NCBI GenBank assembly: GCA_022559985.1
Contig: JAFJTR010000070.1
Location: 94,388 to 158,387, forward strand
DNA from: Parastagonospora avenae f. sp. tritici 18332-5
Taxonomy: Eukaryota > Ascomycota > Dothideomycetes > Pleosporales > Phaeosphaeriaceae
Length of the DNA: 64,000 nucleotides
Direction: 5' to 3'
Part shown: positions 47,632 to 58,304 of the stretch, one piece after another
How positions within the stretch are numbered: position 1 is the first letter of the stretch
How the letters are laid out: each line of letters starts with the position of its first letter
Notes under the pieces: generated by a model
Database searches by the model: none
What the model was told of the DNA's origin: nothing
The model's input: only the letters and a program-made list of their open reading frames with translations
Made by a program: the position numbers and the translations under genes

Positions 47632-49141
47632 ATGCCACAAAATGTGTTTGCTGTGCCAGGTAAGCTTGAGTAACCTACCCCAGATGCTAACAATGACCTT
47701 CCAAGCACGAAGCCTTAAGGTTATGTGTAATCTTCTATTACCATGGACTGACATCCACCACAGTATTCTTCATCTGCTTCCGAGAATGTCTCGAGACTAG
47801 CATCATCGTATCTGTTCTACTCGCCTTCCTCAAGCAAACTCTCGGCCCAGAGACTGATGCGGCTGTGCGTAAGCGCCTCGTCCGTCAGGTCTGGGCTGGT
47901 GTTGGTGCTGGCATTCTCATCTGTCTAATCATCTGCGCTGGTGTCATTGGAACTTGGTGAGTACATGCCCTCGGATAATACTAGAGTCGTGCTAATTTCT
48001 CGGTAGTAAGTACATACTGGCACACGTGATTTACACAAGTGTACTCCTGAACCGTCTCGACAAGACAAATATAGAGCTGTCAATGCTCATGCCGCCTTGA
48101 ACTCCTCCTGCCCATCTCATCCCATACCCCTCCCTTAATCTACTCCCACACTAACACCACCCAGTCTACACCGCAGGCCGCAACTCCTTCGAATCAGCCG
48201 AGAACATCTGGGAAGGCGTCTTCGGCATCCTCGCCTCCATCATCATCACACTAATGGGCGCCGCGCTCCTGCGCGTCTCCAAACTCCAGGACAAATGGCG
48301 CGTCAAGATCAGCAAAGTGCTCGAAGCCAAAGACAGCAAGCTGCCCGTCAAGGGCAAGTTGAAAATGTGGGGCGAGAAATACGCCATGTTTATCCTGCCG
48401 TTTGTTACAGTGCTCAGGGAGGGCATCGAGGCGGTGCTGTAAGTCCAAACCCATCCACACCTATCAGTCTACCTATAGCACCCGACTGACAATTCACAGC
48501 TTCATAGCCGGCGTCGGCCTAGGTCTGCCCGCAACATCCTTCCCCCTCGCCGTCCTCTGCGGTCTCGGCGCCGGCGGTCTCGTCGGCTACCTGATCTACA
48601 AGGGCGGCAACAAGACGTCGCTGCAGATCTTCCTCGTCATCTCAACGTGCTTCTTGTACCTCGTTGCCGCGGGCTTGTTCTCCAAGGGCGTGTGGAACCT
48701 CGAGCAGAACGCGTGGGTCAAGCTGGCCGGCGAGGGCGCGGCGGAGGCAGGTGCCGGGCCGGGGAGTTATGATATTCGAAAGAGTGTTTGGCATGTAAAC
48801 GTAAGTCCCTTATTACCCCTCGCTCTGGTAATATGTCGGTGAGGCTGATGGGTGGTTAGTGCTGCTCGCCCCTCGAGAATGGCGACGGCGGATGGGGCAT
48901 TTTCAACTCGCTCTTCGGCTGGCAGAATAGTGCGACGTATGGCTCCGTCATCTCGTACAATCTCTACTGGGTCGTTGTCATCGCTGGCTTCTTGTTTATG
49001 GGCTGGAAGGAGAACAAGCAGACCACGAATGCGAGCGAGGACGTTGCCAGCGACACGTCCAGCGAGCAGAAGAACTTCACGGGCAAGAAGACTAGCGAGG
49101 AGGGTGGGCTGGTCGGGACGGCTGTTAGGGAAGTGCAGTAG
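47632..49141 (+). CDS. FTR1: FTR1-type high-affinity iron permease
   Basis: Five exons join in frame: 47632-47659, 47764-47955, 48165-48438, 48500-48800 and 48860-49141, giving 358 residues with about seven membrane segments. It imports iron oxidised by the partner ferroxidase at the plasma membrane. Both iron-binding REXXE motifs are present: RECLE at 16-20 and REGIE near 156-160. SVWHVNCCSP and NSATYGSVISYN are conserved family segments. The first exon encodes only nine residues (MPQNVFAVP). The second intron keeps frame only as a twin intron, restoring GVIGTFYTAGRNSFE, where the Phe-Tyr matches other fungal permeases. The tail is hydrophilic and Lys/Ser-rich, so probably cytosolic and open to regulation. 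Confidence 0.93.
47956..48164 (+). other. Predicted [D1,2] stwintron in the iron permease gene (external intron)
   Basis: The exon ends at 47955 in phase 1. Base 47956 (G) is joined to 48007-48164 (159 bases in all) once the internal intron 47957-48006 is removed. The rebuilt donor is GTAAGTA; the external branch is ACTAAC near 48150 and the acceptor ACCCAG. A simple intron from 47957 would put the next exon out of frame. Confidence 0.77.
47957..48006 (+). other. Internal intron of the permease stwintron
   Basis: It is 50 bases long with donor GTGAGT, branch GCTAAT and acceptor GGTAG. It lies between the first and second bases of the external donor, as in the ferroxidase gene. Confidence 0.75.
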
Positions 49142-49321
49142 GTACAGTAAGTACAGTTACTTCGATGAGAAAAAGGAGAGTGCAATTCAAATCCTAATAG
49201 GACGTCTATAAAAGAAGGGTATACAAAACAAATCGACGATCAAACCTCCCGTCTCCACCTCCATCCCCGCCTGTGAATCCTCATCTACCTCAACCCCAAC
49301 CAAGTCCATGGTATACACTTT

Positions 49322-49887
49322 TTACAACGCAAAAACTCCCGCCATCGCCGCCGCGCCCGCAACCCCCAGAATCCCCACAACCCTCTCCTGACTCGCCGCC
49401 GCCGTACTCTTCGTCTCGCCGCCCGTCCTCGTCGCGCTCTGCGACCCGCCCATAATACTATCCACGACGCTCTGCACCCTGCTATTCTGACTATCGTAGT
49501 AAGATCTCAGATCGCTCGGGAGGCCGCTGAACCAAGCGGGCGTGGCGCTGAGCGTGGTGAAGCCGCCGATCTTGGTGATCTCGGGCGGCACGGAGACGGA
49601 GGCCGTGGCGACGAACTGGACCAGTGCGCTGTGGGCGGAGGCGGCGCGCGAGAGTTCCGAGGCGGGCGCCGAGGCGGTGATGGAGGCGATGGCGGCGGCG
49701 ACTTCGCTGCTGAGAGCGGCGATTTGGGATTGGATCTGTGGGAGTTAGGGGGGTTTGTGAAGGGGGAAAGGGGAAGACGTACGCTGTCGCCGAAGTTGAT
49801 GTTGACGGAGGGACGGGTGACGACGGCGAATTCAGACGCGACGGTTGCGCTGAGCGCGGCGGCGATGAGGGTATTTTTGATCTGCAT
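49322..49887 (-). CDS. Small secreted GPI-anchored protein (paralogue A)
   Basis: Two exons, 49887-49783 and 49735-49322, join in frame to give 172 residues. A signal peptide (MQIKNTLIAAALSATVAS) opens the protein. The middle is Ala/Ser-rich and helical and contains FVATASVSVPPEI and TPAWFSGLPSDLRSYYDS. The end has a Ser/Thr-rich stretch and a hydrophobic tail (VGILGVAGAAAMAGVFAL) with no basic residue after it, the pattern of a GPI attachment signal. It should sit on the cell surface or in the wall. It is clearly related to the gene at 57273. Function is unknown; the WxSxLPS motif occurs in many fungal surface proteins. Confidence 0.82.
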
Positions 49888-50571
49888 GGCTGCTTGTATA
49901 TAGATGTAAAGAGCGTGCGTAGGTATGTAGATAGTCTAATTAATAGTAGGTACTTGTGTAAAGAGTGAATATGTCAAGTCAAAAGAGAAATGATGATGCG
50001 ACAAGTTAGGTTTTCTGTTGAGATTGAGTGATTGATCGAAAAACCGGGGGTCCCAAGGATGTCTATCCTTATCGAGTAGCTGTCAATCATTGCGTCGTAT
50101 GCCCATCTGCTTGTGCACGTAAATATACCTGGGACGTGCGGGTATGGATTGCCTGACGACGCATCAGCTCTCACACAGGCTCATTTCATTTCGCGTTACG
50201 GATTCACCGATGCGTTGCTTTGCTGCTACAGCGATTGTGCTGGGAGCAGATGTCGTTGGCCTACGTTGGAACGACGCCTGCATTCGTGCTGGCTACCAAC
50301 AGCTGACGGACGTTTTCGTTATGGGAGAGGCCGTTTTCGTGGCCGTCAGAAGCAGTTGTTTGATCGGCGGTCGTGTTTAACCAATATTTTTAGTGGGGCA
50401 ACGCAGGTCCACTCAGGGGCACACAGATGCCTACCCGTTTCCGATTTAGCTTCGCATCCCGTCAAACCATGGCAGCGGGAATGTCGCAATAAACGTTGGG
50501 TATGTTTAGAACTGTCTTGATTCAAGGCCACCATAGGGATCTTCAGTGTAAGATGGCACAGCATCCCACCG
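49888..50571. other. Intergenic region, no gene seen
   Basis: It holds the promoter of the GPI-anchored protein gene and the 3' flank of the dioxygenase. No feature is supported. Confidence 0.5.
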
Positions 50572-51587
50572 TTACTCCTCCTTGGCCCAGTAGTAACTCC
50601 ACATATCCACCCCTCTAAACTCATCCGCGTATTTCCTCCCTGTCGTCGTCCCTGCGGCGCCCGCACACACAATCAGCGGGAGAAAGTGCTCTGCGCCGCC
50701 TCTCGGGTGCATCGTGTACGCGTTAGGCCACTCCCTCCAACCCTCAAACTTGCGCGCCCTTGCCTCGTCGTCGTCCGTCATAGCGGCGTCGGTGACAGCG
50801 CCGCTCCAATCAGCGTTCTTCTGCTTGAATGCTGGAGTCGACGACTCTCCCGAAAACATTAACCTAAGATTGTGTAAGGTTGCGAAGCCGGACCCGATTA
50901 TGGCGATGTTCTGGGCGCGCAGGGTGGAGAGGGCGCGTCCGATGGCGTAGCTATGTGAGGGCGATTCCGAGGCAAGGACAGAGAGTTGGACGATGGGGAT
51001 GGAAGCCGAAGGGTCGATGAGTTTCATGGGCACGAAGACGCCATGGTCCCAGCCTGTGTTGCGATTTGTTAGCTTGGTCGCAGAGTGTGAGGCGGACTGG
51101 ACGTACCTCTCTCAGCGTCCTTCGCGCATTCTATGCCAGCTTGCTTCAGCGCCTTTTGCACCTCCCCGGCGACCTCAGGACTGCCCGGCGCATCGTGCTT
51201 AATCTCATAGCTCTCCGGCGGAAACCCATAATAATCATACAGCAGCTCATGTCTGCTTCCACTACTAACAGTCACCATATCAGTCGACCAATGCGCCGTG
51301 ATAAGCACAATAGCCTTGGGCGCATCAGCTGTGCCCAGCTTCAGTATCGCTGGCAGCTTCGTCTTCAGCGAGTTGACGATGTCGCGGTGGCTTGGGTCGC
51401 TGAGGAGAGGCATCGGGCCGCCGCCGTGGGAGAGCGAGATCACGGGGGCGAGGCGCGTCATGTTGCTGGAGTAGGAAGACAGGGGGAATTGCTGGATGCC
51501 GCGGAGGGGGTTGAATGTGGTGTTGCTTGCGCAAGTGGGTCGCTGTACGAAGGCTGTGAGCGTGAGGAAGGTGCGGGCAAGTCTCAT
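50572..51587 (-). CDS. LigB-type extradiol ring-cleavage dioxygenase (DODA-like)
   Basis: Two exons, 51587-51107 and 51053-50572, join in frame to give 320 residues. The family opens catechol-type rings beside the two hydroxyls using a metal ion; relatives include plant DOPA 4,5-dioxygenase. Metal-ligand histidines are seen in SLSHGGGP (H54) and GWDHGVFVPM (H164), with a further conserved His in ITAHWS (H99). The core matches family length (about 275 residues) if translation starts at the internal ATG at 51461 (MTRLAPVISL). The longer form from 51587 adds 42 residues with no acidic residue and several Arg, which could be a mitochondrial presequence. Both starts are possible. The substrate is unknown. 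Confidence 0.85.
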
Positions 51588-52297
51588 ATTCGTGAGGGTA
51601 ATGGCAGGGCGCGGGCTATATGCATGGCCGCTGGAGGAGCGACTTGTGACATTCTCGGCACTTCGGTGGGCGCTGCTTGATCACGTATGCTTCGTGAGCG
51701 CAGCGTGGAGGTTTGTCAGAGGGCTTGTGAGCGCGGAATTGGGCCGCCCCGCCTAACGTCCGATCACGTAGCTTGTCGAACGGAACTAATAAGAGCGACC
51801 ACAATTTCAGTGCGATTCTACAATCAGGTGTTGGGTGAGATGTCCTGAAGCTATACGCAAAACTTCAATTCTTGGCAGAACGACTTCAATCTTGTAAAGG
51901 TGTAGCCAAATCCTTTTTCGGACATGCAAAACATGCAGTACTGGGCATGAACAACATGTCTCGTTCTCATATTACAGCATCACTGATAAATCCCACAATA
52001 GCAAAGTCTGGGCATTTAGAATCATTTCATCATCATGTCGACGTAACTACTCAAGTAAGTGATTCCGTACCACCTCCAACAATAGCACCCGACCAACGCC
52101 ATACCCAGGGTATCATGCCAACTCATTCGAAAAAGGCGTCATCCAGGCCGACGAACAGCAACATATGCGAGTGAGCGTATATGCGATGCTAATCCGTCGA
52201 GCGACGCGAATCCATGCCGAACATAGAAAAAGAAAAGGTAGGAAGAAAGAGAAGCCGCGGCCTCGACGTCATCTTCTACAGGCCCTCAGCAATCCGT
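51588..52297. other. Intergenic region, no gene seen
   Basis: It includes the dioxygenase promoter and the 3' flank of the lysine-rich protein gene. No feature is supported. Confidence 0.5.
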
Positions 52298-53154
52298 TCA
52301 GGTCTCCTCCTCAATCGTCTCTAGCCCATCGTCAGTACCACTCAACCAAATCTCAACCTTCTGTCTGCGCGCATACTGACCTAGACCATCGCCGCCATCA
52401 GCGGAGTCCTCCTCGGACTTGACCTCCTCCTTCTTGACCTTCTTCGCGGGGCGACCCTTCTTCTTGACCTCAGCAGCGGGAGCAGACTTGGGCTCCTCAG
52501 ACGCCTTGCGCGAGCTGGAACGAGTGGGCTTGGGCTTGTCCTCGGTGTCGAGGTCGCCGTTGGGGGAAGTGGTAGCAGTCTTGGTCTTGCGACCGCCCTT
52601 CTTGGGAGCGAATTTGGCATCTTCATCCTCGGACTCAGCAACAGCAGCCTTCTTGCGACCGCCTTTCTTGGGGGCAGGCTTGGGCTTGACTTCCTCGGAC
52701 GAGGCCTCGATGTCAGCTTCGCCGTCGGCCTCGGGCTCGGTCTCAGTAGGAACCTTGCGCTTGCGACCACCAGCCGCCTTAAGAGCGGTCTTTGTGGGTG
52801 ACTTGGTGGTGATGTTGGCGCCTGTGGTACCGAGGAAGCCGGCGAAGGATGGGTACTCGTCGAGAGCCTTCTTCTTGACGCTCGGCCACATCTTCTTGAG
52901 GGAGCCGGCGGTGTTCCCGGTGAGGGCGGCCATCAGGTCGTAGTCGTACTGTGCTGCATGTTAGTGATTGTCCAGTTGCAACGGTCGCATCCAACATGCG
53001 ATGTGCGTCGCGCATGGCGGGTATTGTAGTTACTCACCTTGTCAGGACCAATGCTGCTCACAGAAGCCGCAGCGAGCAGCTTGGTCTCCTTGTCCTCAAA
53101 GCCTTTGAGGAGCGTCGTCTTGCCAGCATCACCGGTGTCCTTCTTGGGAGGCAT
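52298..53154 (-). CDS. Lysine-rich nuclear protein with Myb/SANT-like N-terminus
   Basis: Two exons, 53154-53038 and 52948-52298, join in frame to give 255 residues. Residues of about 12-75 (LLKGFEDKETKLLAAASVS, then YDYDLMAALTGNTAGSLKKM) resemble small fungal Myb-like domains in which helices carry spaced aromatic residues. The rest is a disordered alternation of Lys-rich and Glu-rich segments. It includes two PKKGGRK motifs and KKKGRPAKKVKKEE, which look like AT-hook or histone H1-tail elements and nuclear import signals. DNA or chromatin binding is inferred from composition. The intron is 89 bases. A specific function is not identified. Confidence 0.75.
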
Positions 53155-55540
53155 CGTGGTCGTGCGTGTATGGAAGATTTACGAATCAAGATGTGGAGAA
53201 ATTCGTTGAGGACGAAGAAATCGACAAGCTCGGTAGAAACGAAAAAATGGAACAGAAATGGTGAGAACGGTAGCAGGGTGGGGTTCTTATCCCGCGAAGT
53301 TCCCAAGGTGAAGGTGGAAAGAAAATTCCCGCACGACGACGAACGCAAACGCGCGATGACCAATGACCTGCAGCGTAGGCTGCGTGACTGACGAATAGAG
53401 GACGCATCCAGATAAGGATCTGCTCATGTGCTTCTTCATACGGCGACGCACACCGCGCTTTGCATTCGTGGTATCTTGTAATTGCTATCAGGTCTTGCGG
53501 AGAATTCACCATCATGATGCGTTCTCTCATCCGGCACCTGTGGTAGGAAAGGAATGTCCGCGTACTGCAAGTTGTCGACGGAAAGCGACCAAGGTGCCTG
53601 AAGCTATACACAAGGTCTTGCCGTCGCAATTGAAGCCTTGGCGTGCTGCGTATGACTTCAGACCATAGATTGGACTGCTGATCATTGCTCCCGGGTGAGG
53701 ACCTGTGGTTGACCATTTTGTCTGTCTCACCATCTCAAATGAACACAACCCGCTGAGCTTCCAGTGCAAGAACTGTTAGGCCACCAAAGCTTCCATCGGG
53801 TAGTGCACTTCATCCTCGTTCCGACATCATCCACTTGGCAGACGGCAGTAACAAGATTCGAGGAAAGACTATTTGCCATGTAAGCTGACATTGACCGTAT
53901 TTGAATATGGAGAGAGTAGCGAGAAGCCTAAGACACAATGCATACGTGTCTCCGATGGATGAAATGAGAGCCAAGGCATAGGCACAATGGTAGGTATGAA
54001 AAGATTGCAGGGATCGTGATGTTCTCTCGATCTGCTACAGGCATTACCGCTGGAAGCGAAAAGCATAATGAGCATTAACGACGCGACTTGTGCTTACTGT
54101 GCTGTGTAATCATAACTGGTCTCGACTCTCACGTCAAGGCGATGATCCCACTACTCAGGTAGCTGCACGTCAAATACTCGTCTTTGAACATACAGAAGCT
54201 AGAACGACATCGCTTATCTCCGGACTAAGGGAAAGTGCAATCATTGCGAGGGAAAGTAGAAAAGGAAATGATAGACGTCGAAGGCGAAACCGATTTTCTC
54301 CTTACTTATCGCCATTACCAAGCCAAATAAGACCGATGAGATTCTTGATGCTATGAGAGATATTGGAAGGAAGGGCCTTTACTCGGTAACAGGCCTAGAC
54401 GAAGGAAAAAGAGTCTGGGAGAATAGCAGATGCAGGATTGGCTCGCGTATATTAAGCCTGCCTAGAATAGCATCTTCGGCGCCGGGACGTTGCTCGGCAC
54501 GGTAGTCTAGCTTTCCCGATTCTGCATGCTGGCATCCAGACCGATGGCTAAGTGGTTGCGTTCGTTTGTTGACGGTTATGTCTCGGGGACCGCGAGACTT
54601 GATGTATGTGTGGTACGACGATGGATCCGCCTGGCCGGTGAAGCAGCCACAAGGTGCGAATACGACCGAGATGCAGCGTTGGATGCGCGTTTGGCGCAAA
54701 AGCAAGCACGATACCGCGACTGTAAGCAGACGTTTGATTTAGAAGTGTATGTGGCGTCCAGGTTGGGGCTTGGATGCAGGCTGGCTAGTTTGAAGGAACA
54801 TTGGCAGGGCAAACGAACATGCGTCGGTCGCATGTCACCGGACGTGATGGGGATTGCAGCAGGAAGGCATGATGCGGATGATGAGGGATGCATACCTGGC
54901 ATGAAAGTGAGTGCATAGACAGGATTATGCTGTCAACCACCACGGGCGCCTCGTCGTCTCGAGGCATGTCGTCGTCATCTGATCACTGGTGTCGACTGAG
55001 GAGACTAGACAAACCAGGATGGCTGTGCCACGGTGAACGGCTAGGCAGGCCGGCCGCATGAAGGGTTGGGCCAAGCGAGCAGCGAGCAGCGAGGGTGCGG
55101 ACGACGAGGTAGAACTATTGGGTGATGCAGCGTTGGACAGTGGTGGAATGCAGCGGCGGGGATCTGCACGTAGGCGGCCCGGCCAGGCACAGACGCCGCA
55201 ATTTTGCCTCAAACGCGTTTACGGAAAAGTGCGAGTGGGAGGACGTGTATTGTCTAGGTGCGCAGGTGGTAGTTGCGGGCACGACTATTTGACTACTTGG
55301 CCGGGCATATATTCCGAGGTTGCTGCGACATCTTGCCTGCCCTCGCGACCCGTCGTTCTTTCCTGTCCTTCGTGCCCGCCGCTCACTGACAGCTGCCTCC
55401 TGTCACCCCCACATCAAACTTCAGCCCATAAACAACACTGCGCCCCACGCAGTGCACGAAGAAAGACGGACTTGACAAGCGCCTCCACGCCTCCACGCCT
55501 CCACGCCGCAAACCTCGACAACAAGCAAATACCTCCCACC
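53155..55540. other. Intergenic region, about 2.4 kb, with a dispersed repeat copy
   Basis: No gene is recognised. It holds the promoters of both flanking genes and the second copy of a dispersed repeat at 53577-53636. The last 150 bases are C-rich with three CCTCCACG units (55487-55506), typical of a pyrG leader. Confidence 0.5.
53577..53636 (+). repeat. Dispersed repeat copy 2 (core)
   Basis: It is 50/60 identical to 40312-40371, in the same orientation. The flanks diverge. No terminal repeats or target duplications are apparent. Confidence 0.65.
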
Positions 55541-56796
55541 ATGGCTTCACATCATGCCTCATGGACCAGCACGTACCGGGCGCGCGCTGGCCTGCAGACA
55601 ACGGGCCCTCTCGCCTCATATCTCCTCAGCCTAGTCGCGGTTAAACAGACCAACCTGTGTCTATCAGCGGATGTCGAAACTTCCGCCGAGCTACTCCAGA
55701 TTGCCGAGGAGGTCGGCGACTACATCTGCCTGCTCAAGACGCACTGCGACATTGTGACGGACTGGACCGACCGCACCGCCCACGCACTGCGAGAGATTGC
55801 ACAGCGGAAGCGTTTCCTGATCTTCGAGGACCGCAAGTTTGCTGATATTGGTGGTACGTCGCTTCCCGAGTCCGCCTGCCAGTTTGGTCCCACCTTCCTT
55901 CGAGTCCTGTACCACAATTTGCTCGCGTAGCCTAATCTAGTGTGACAGAAACCGTGCAGAAGCAGTACACATCGGGCCACTACCGCATCGCCCTGTGGGC
56001 CGACATCACCAACGCACATGTCCTCCCAGGCCCCGCTATTGTGACCGCTCTCGAGAAGGCCGCCGAGGCCACCATTGCTAAATACAACACAAGCGTAAAT
56101 ACCGAGATCTCAGCGTCGCCGCGCGTACAGCAGATAAATGGTGTCCATGACGACGACGACGACGACGATGAGGACGCGCCCGTCAGACAGGAGTCCGCGA
56201 TTGAGTCGCCGATCGAGATGGAGGGTGAGGAGCGGAGGTTGAGCATCAAGGCGCAGGATAGGAAACACAGCGTAGTCAGCGTCACCACCACACTGTCCAT
56301 GCGCACAGAGAGCATATCGCCGCGACCGGAGCCCGGCACCTTCAACGAAAACGTCTTCAATCTCGACACCGCCGCTGAGCTGTTGCGCCTCGGCGAAGTG
56401 CCCTTCCTCCGCTCGCTCCTCCTACTCGCCGAGATGAGCTCGGCAGGCCATCTCATGACACCAGAGTACCAAAAGGAAACCGTCGAAATCGCGAGGAAGA
56501 ACAGAGAATTCGTCATGGGCTTCATTGCGCAGAGGAGCCTGAACACGGAGCCAGACGACAACTTCATCACCATGACTCCCGGCTGCCAACTGCCCCCACC
56601 CGGCCAGGAGGGCAAGAAGATGGGCGACAACCTTGGTCAGCAATACAACACACCGCACAAGCTCATCTTTGAACAAGGATGCGACATCATCATCGTTGGC
56701 CGAGGCATCGTGCGCGCTGCAGATCGCGCCGCAGAGGCTGAGCGATACAAGCGCGCATCATGGACGGCGTACGAGAAGAGGATTGGCAAGCAATAA
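55541..56796 (+). CDS. pyrG: Orotidine-5'-phosphate decarboxylase
   Basis: Two exons, 55541-55853 and 55949-56796, join in frame to give 386 residues. It converts OMP to UMP, the last step of de novo pyrimidine synthesis, in the cytosol. The active-site motif FEDRKFADIG spans residues 95-104 and SADVET and LLKTHCDI are also conserved. The C-terminal phosphate-binding region is intact (CDIIIVGRGI). As in other filamentous ascomycetes the barrel carries a long insertion (about residues 155-215), here with a run of acidic residues (HDDDDDDDEDAP). The intron splits the codon after ADIG, giving GETVQ where many relatives have GNTVQ. The frame is open upstream of 55541, but family length and the MASHHASW start support this ATG. 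Confidence 0.95.
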
Positions 56797-57272
56797 GCGA
56801 CTGAGCCGTGTTATGATTTCACGAACGACAAAGAGGCATGCATGGAACGGCGTTACGAGTACAGCTGCATTTTACCCATTACCCACATTCTGTATATTCA
56901 TTATCTGTATTGGACAAACCCAGCAAACTACGTCGAAATATTACGCAATTGAGAAGCCCTACCAGGCGCATTTGTAGCCAGCAGCATTCAGCCAACGATG
57001 ATGTCCATAGCTAATTTTACAATAAAAGCCCGACTGTCGAGTCTGCGCCTCATAAACAGCCAATCCTCTGAATACTGCGCTGCCTTGTCCCACGTCATGG
57101 CGTCAGCAAGTCTCTAGGCGAGAAGCCTCGCGGTGGATCTAAGTCGGGAAACGGCACCAAGACCTTGCTATCCTGTGGAGATGTGGAGCAGTTAGGCAAC
57201 CAATACAATAGGTATATATCTGGTCGATCTGCCGCTTGCATTGAGGGCGTCCACGCTTGCTTCAATACCAAG
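56797..57272. other. Intergenic region, no gene seen
   Basis: It lies between two plus-strand genes. The TATA-like TATATATC near 57212-57220 could be the core promoter of the GPI-anchored protein gene. Confidence 0.45.
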
Positions 57273-57943
57273 ATGCATTTCAAGAACACACTTCTCACTG
57301 CTGCCCTGAGCGCATGCGCTGCTGCTGACTTTATTGTCATCACCGAATACCCCCAGGCGCTGCCGACGCTGAGCCCTGAGCAGGTGCGTTGTTGTCGCTA
57401 TTTATGGTATAATGTTTAATCCTAATCACCCCAACAGAGCGAACAATGGATCTCCTCCAACCTCCCCGCCCTCCAAAACGAATTCCTCAAAATCGCAACA
57501 GACACCTCGTATCTCGCTCAAGCTACCTCGGTCATCCCTGAGCTAAGGAATTTCGTCGCGACTGCTAGCGTAAGTCCATTTACCTTACCCCCATCCACAC
57601 CCCTAACTCACTAACTGAATAGGTCTCAATCCCTCCTGCCGTCACCGCCCTCGACGAATTCATAATCTACACCACCGTGCCGGAGTGGTACTCTGAGCTC
57701 CCGTCGGGTGTCAAGTCTTTCTACGATGATGCGGCGGACCGTGTGGAGAGCTTTTTGAATGGGCGTGTCCCGGCGCCGACTGGCACGGGCAATGTAACGA
57801 CTCCTGTTATCACGCCGAGTGGATCGACACCCATCACGCCATCGGGCCAGGCGCCGCCGGAGAATACGGGCGCGGCGGGTAAGGTGCAGTTGGGCTTGGG
57901 AGCGGGTGTTGCGGCTGGGTTGGTTGGGTTGTTGGCTTTGTAG
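57273..57943 (+). CDS. Small secreted GPI-anchored protein (paralogue B)
   Basis: Three exons join in frame: 57273-57383, 57438-57569 and 57623-57943, giving 187 residues. The signal peptide MHFKNTLLTAALSACAAADF closely parallels paralogue A. The conserved core FVATASVSIPPAV and VPEWYSELPSGVKSFYDD also matches it. A Thr/Pro-rich stalk (TTPVITPSGSTPITPSG) suitable for O-mannosylation precedes a hydrophobic tail (LGLGAGVAAGLVGLLAL) for GPI attachment. Both genes have an intron near the end of the N-terminal segment; this one has a second, directly before VSIPP. Function is unknown. Confidence 0.82.
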
Positions 57944-58304
57944 ATGGAGATGGTGTAATTATTGGTTGGTGAGATGGGAGAAGGATTGGAAAAAAGCTGG
58001 AAGATGTCTTACTTTTATTATATGAGAAGGCCAACTAGAACTTTTGGCTATTTGAGAGCACTGATGCATACATACATGTATCGTTGCGGAATGTCACGTG
58101 TTAATCTAGCGTCTTAGAATGCAAAGAGGAATTCCTTTTGACTAACGTTAAGCTCATAGTCTGAGACTTGCAGTGACGCGTCGTTCGCGAATATATTTCT
58201 ACAGTATCATACATGCCATCTTTTTCGACGTAGGATTAATCAACGGCGAAGTATCTCAGACATGATCTATCCAAGATGCCGTCAACACAGCAACGCGTTC
58301 GCGC
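57944..58304. other. Intergenic region between convergent genes
   Basis: It holds two 3' flanks and is AT-richer than its surroundings. Nothing else is seen. Confidence 0.5.

Noticed and set aside
47660..47763. First FTR1 intron as another twin intron
   Set aside because: At 104 bases it is long, but a simple GT..AG reading keeps the frame, so nothing requires nesting.
55058..55540. N-terminal extension of OMP decarboxylase
   Set aside because: The frame is open, but it is a low-complexity promoter/leader and the family starts at MASHHASW-like sequence.
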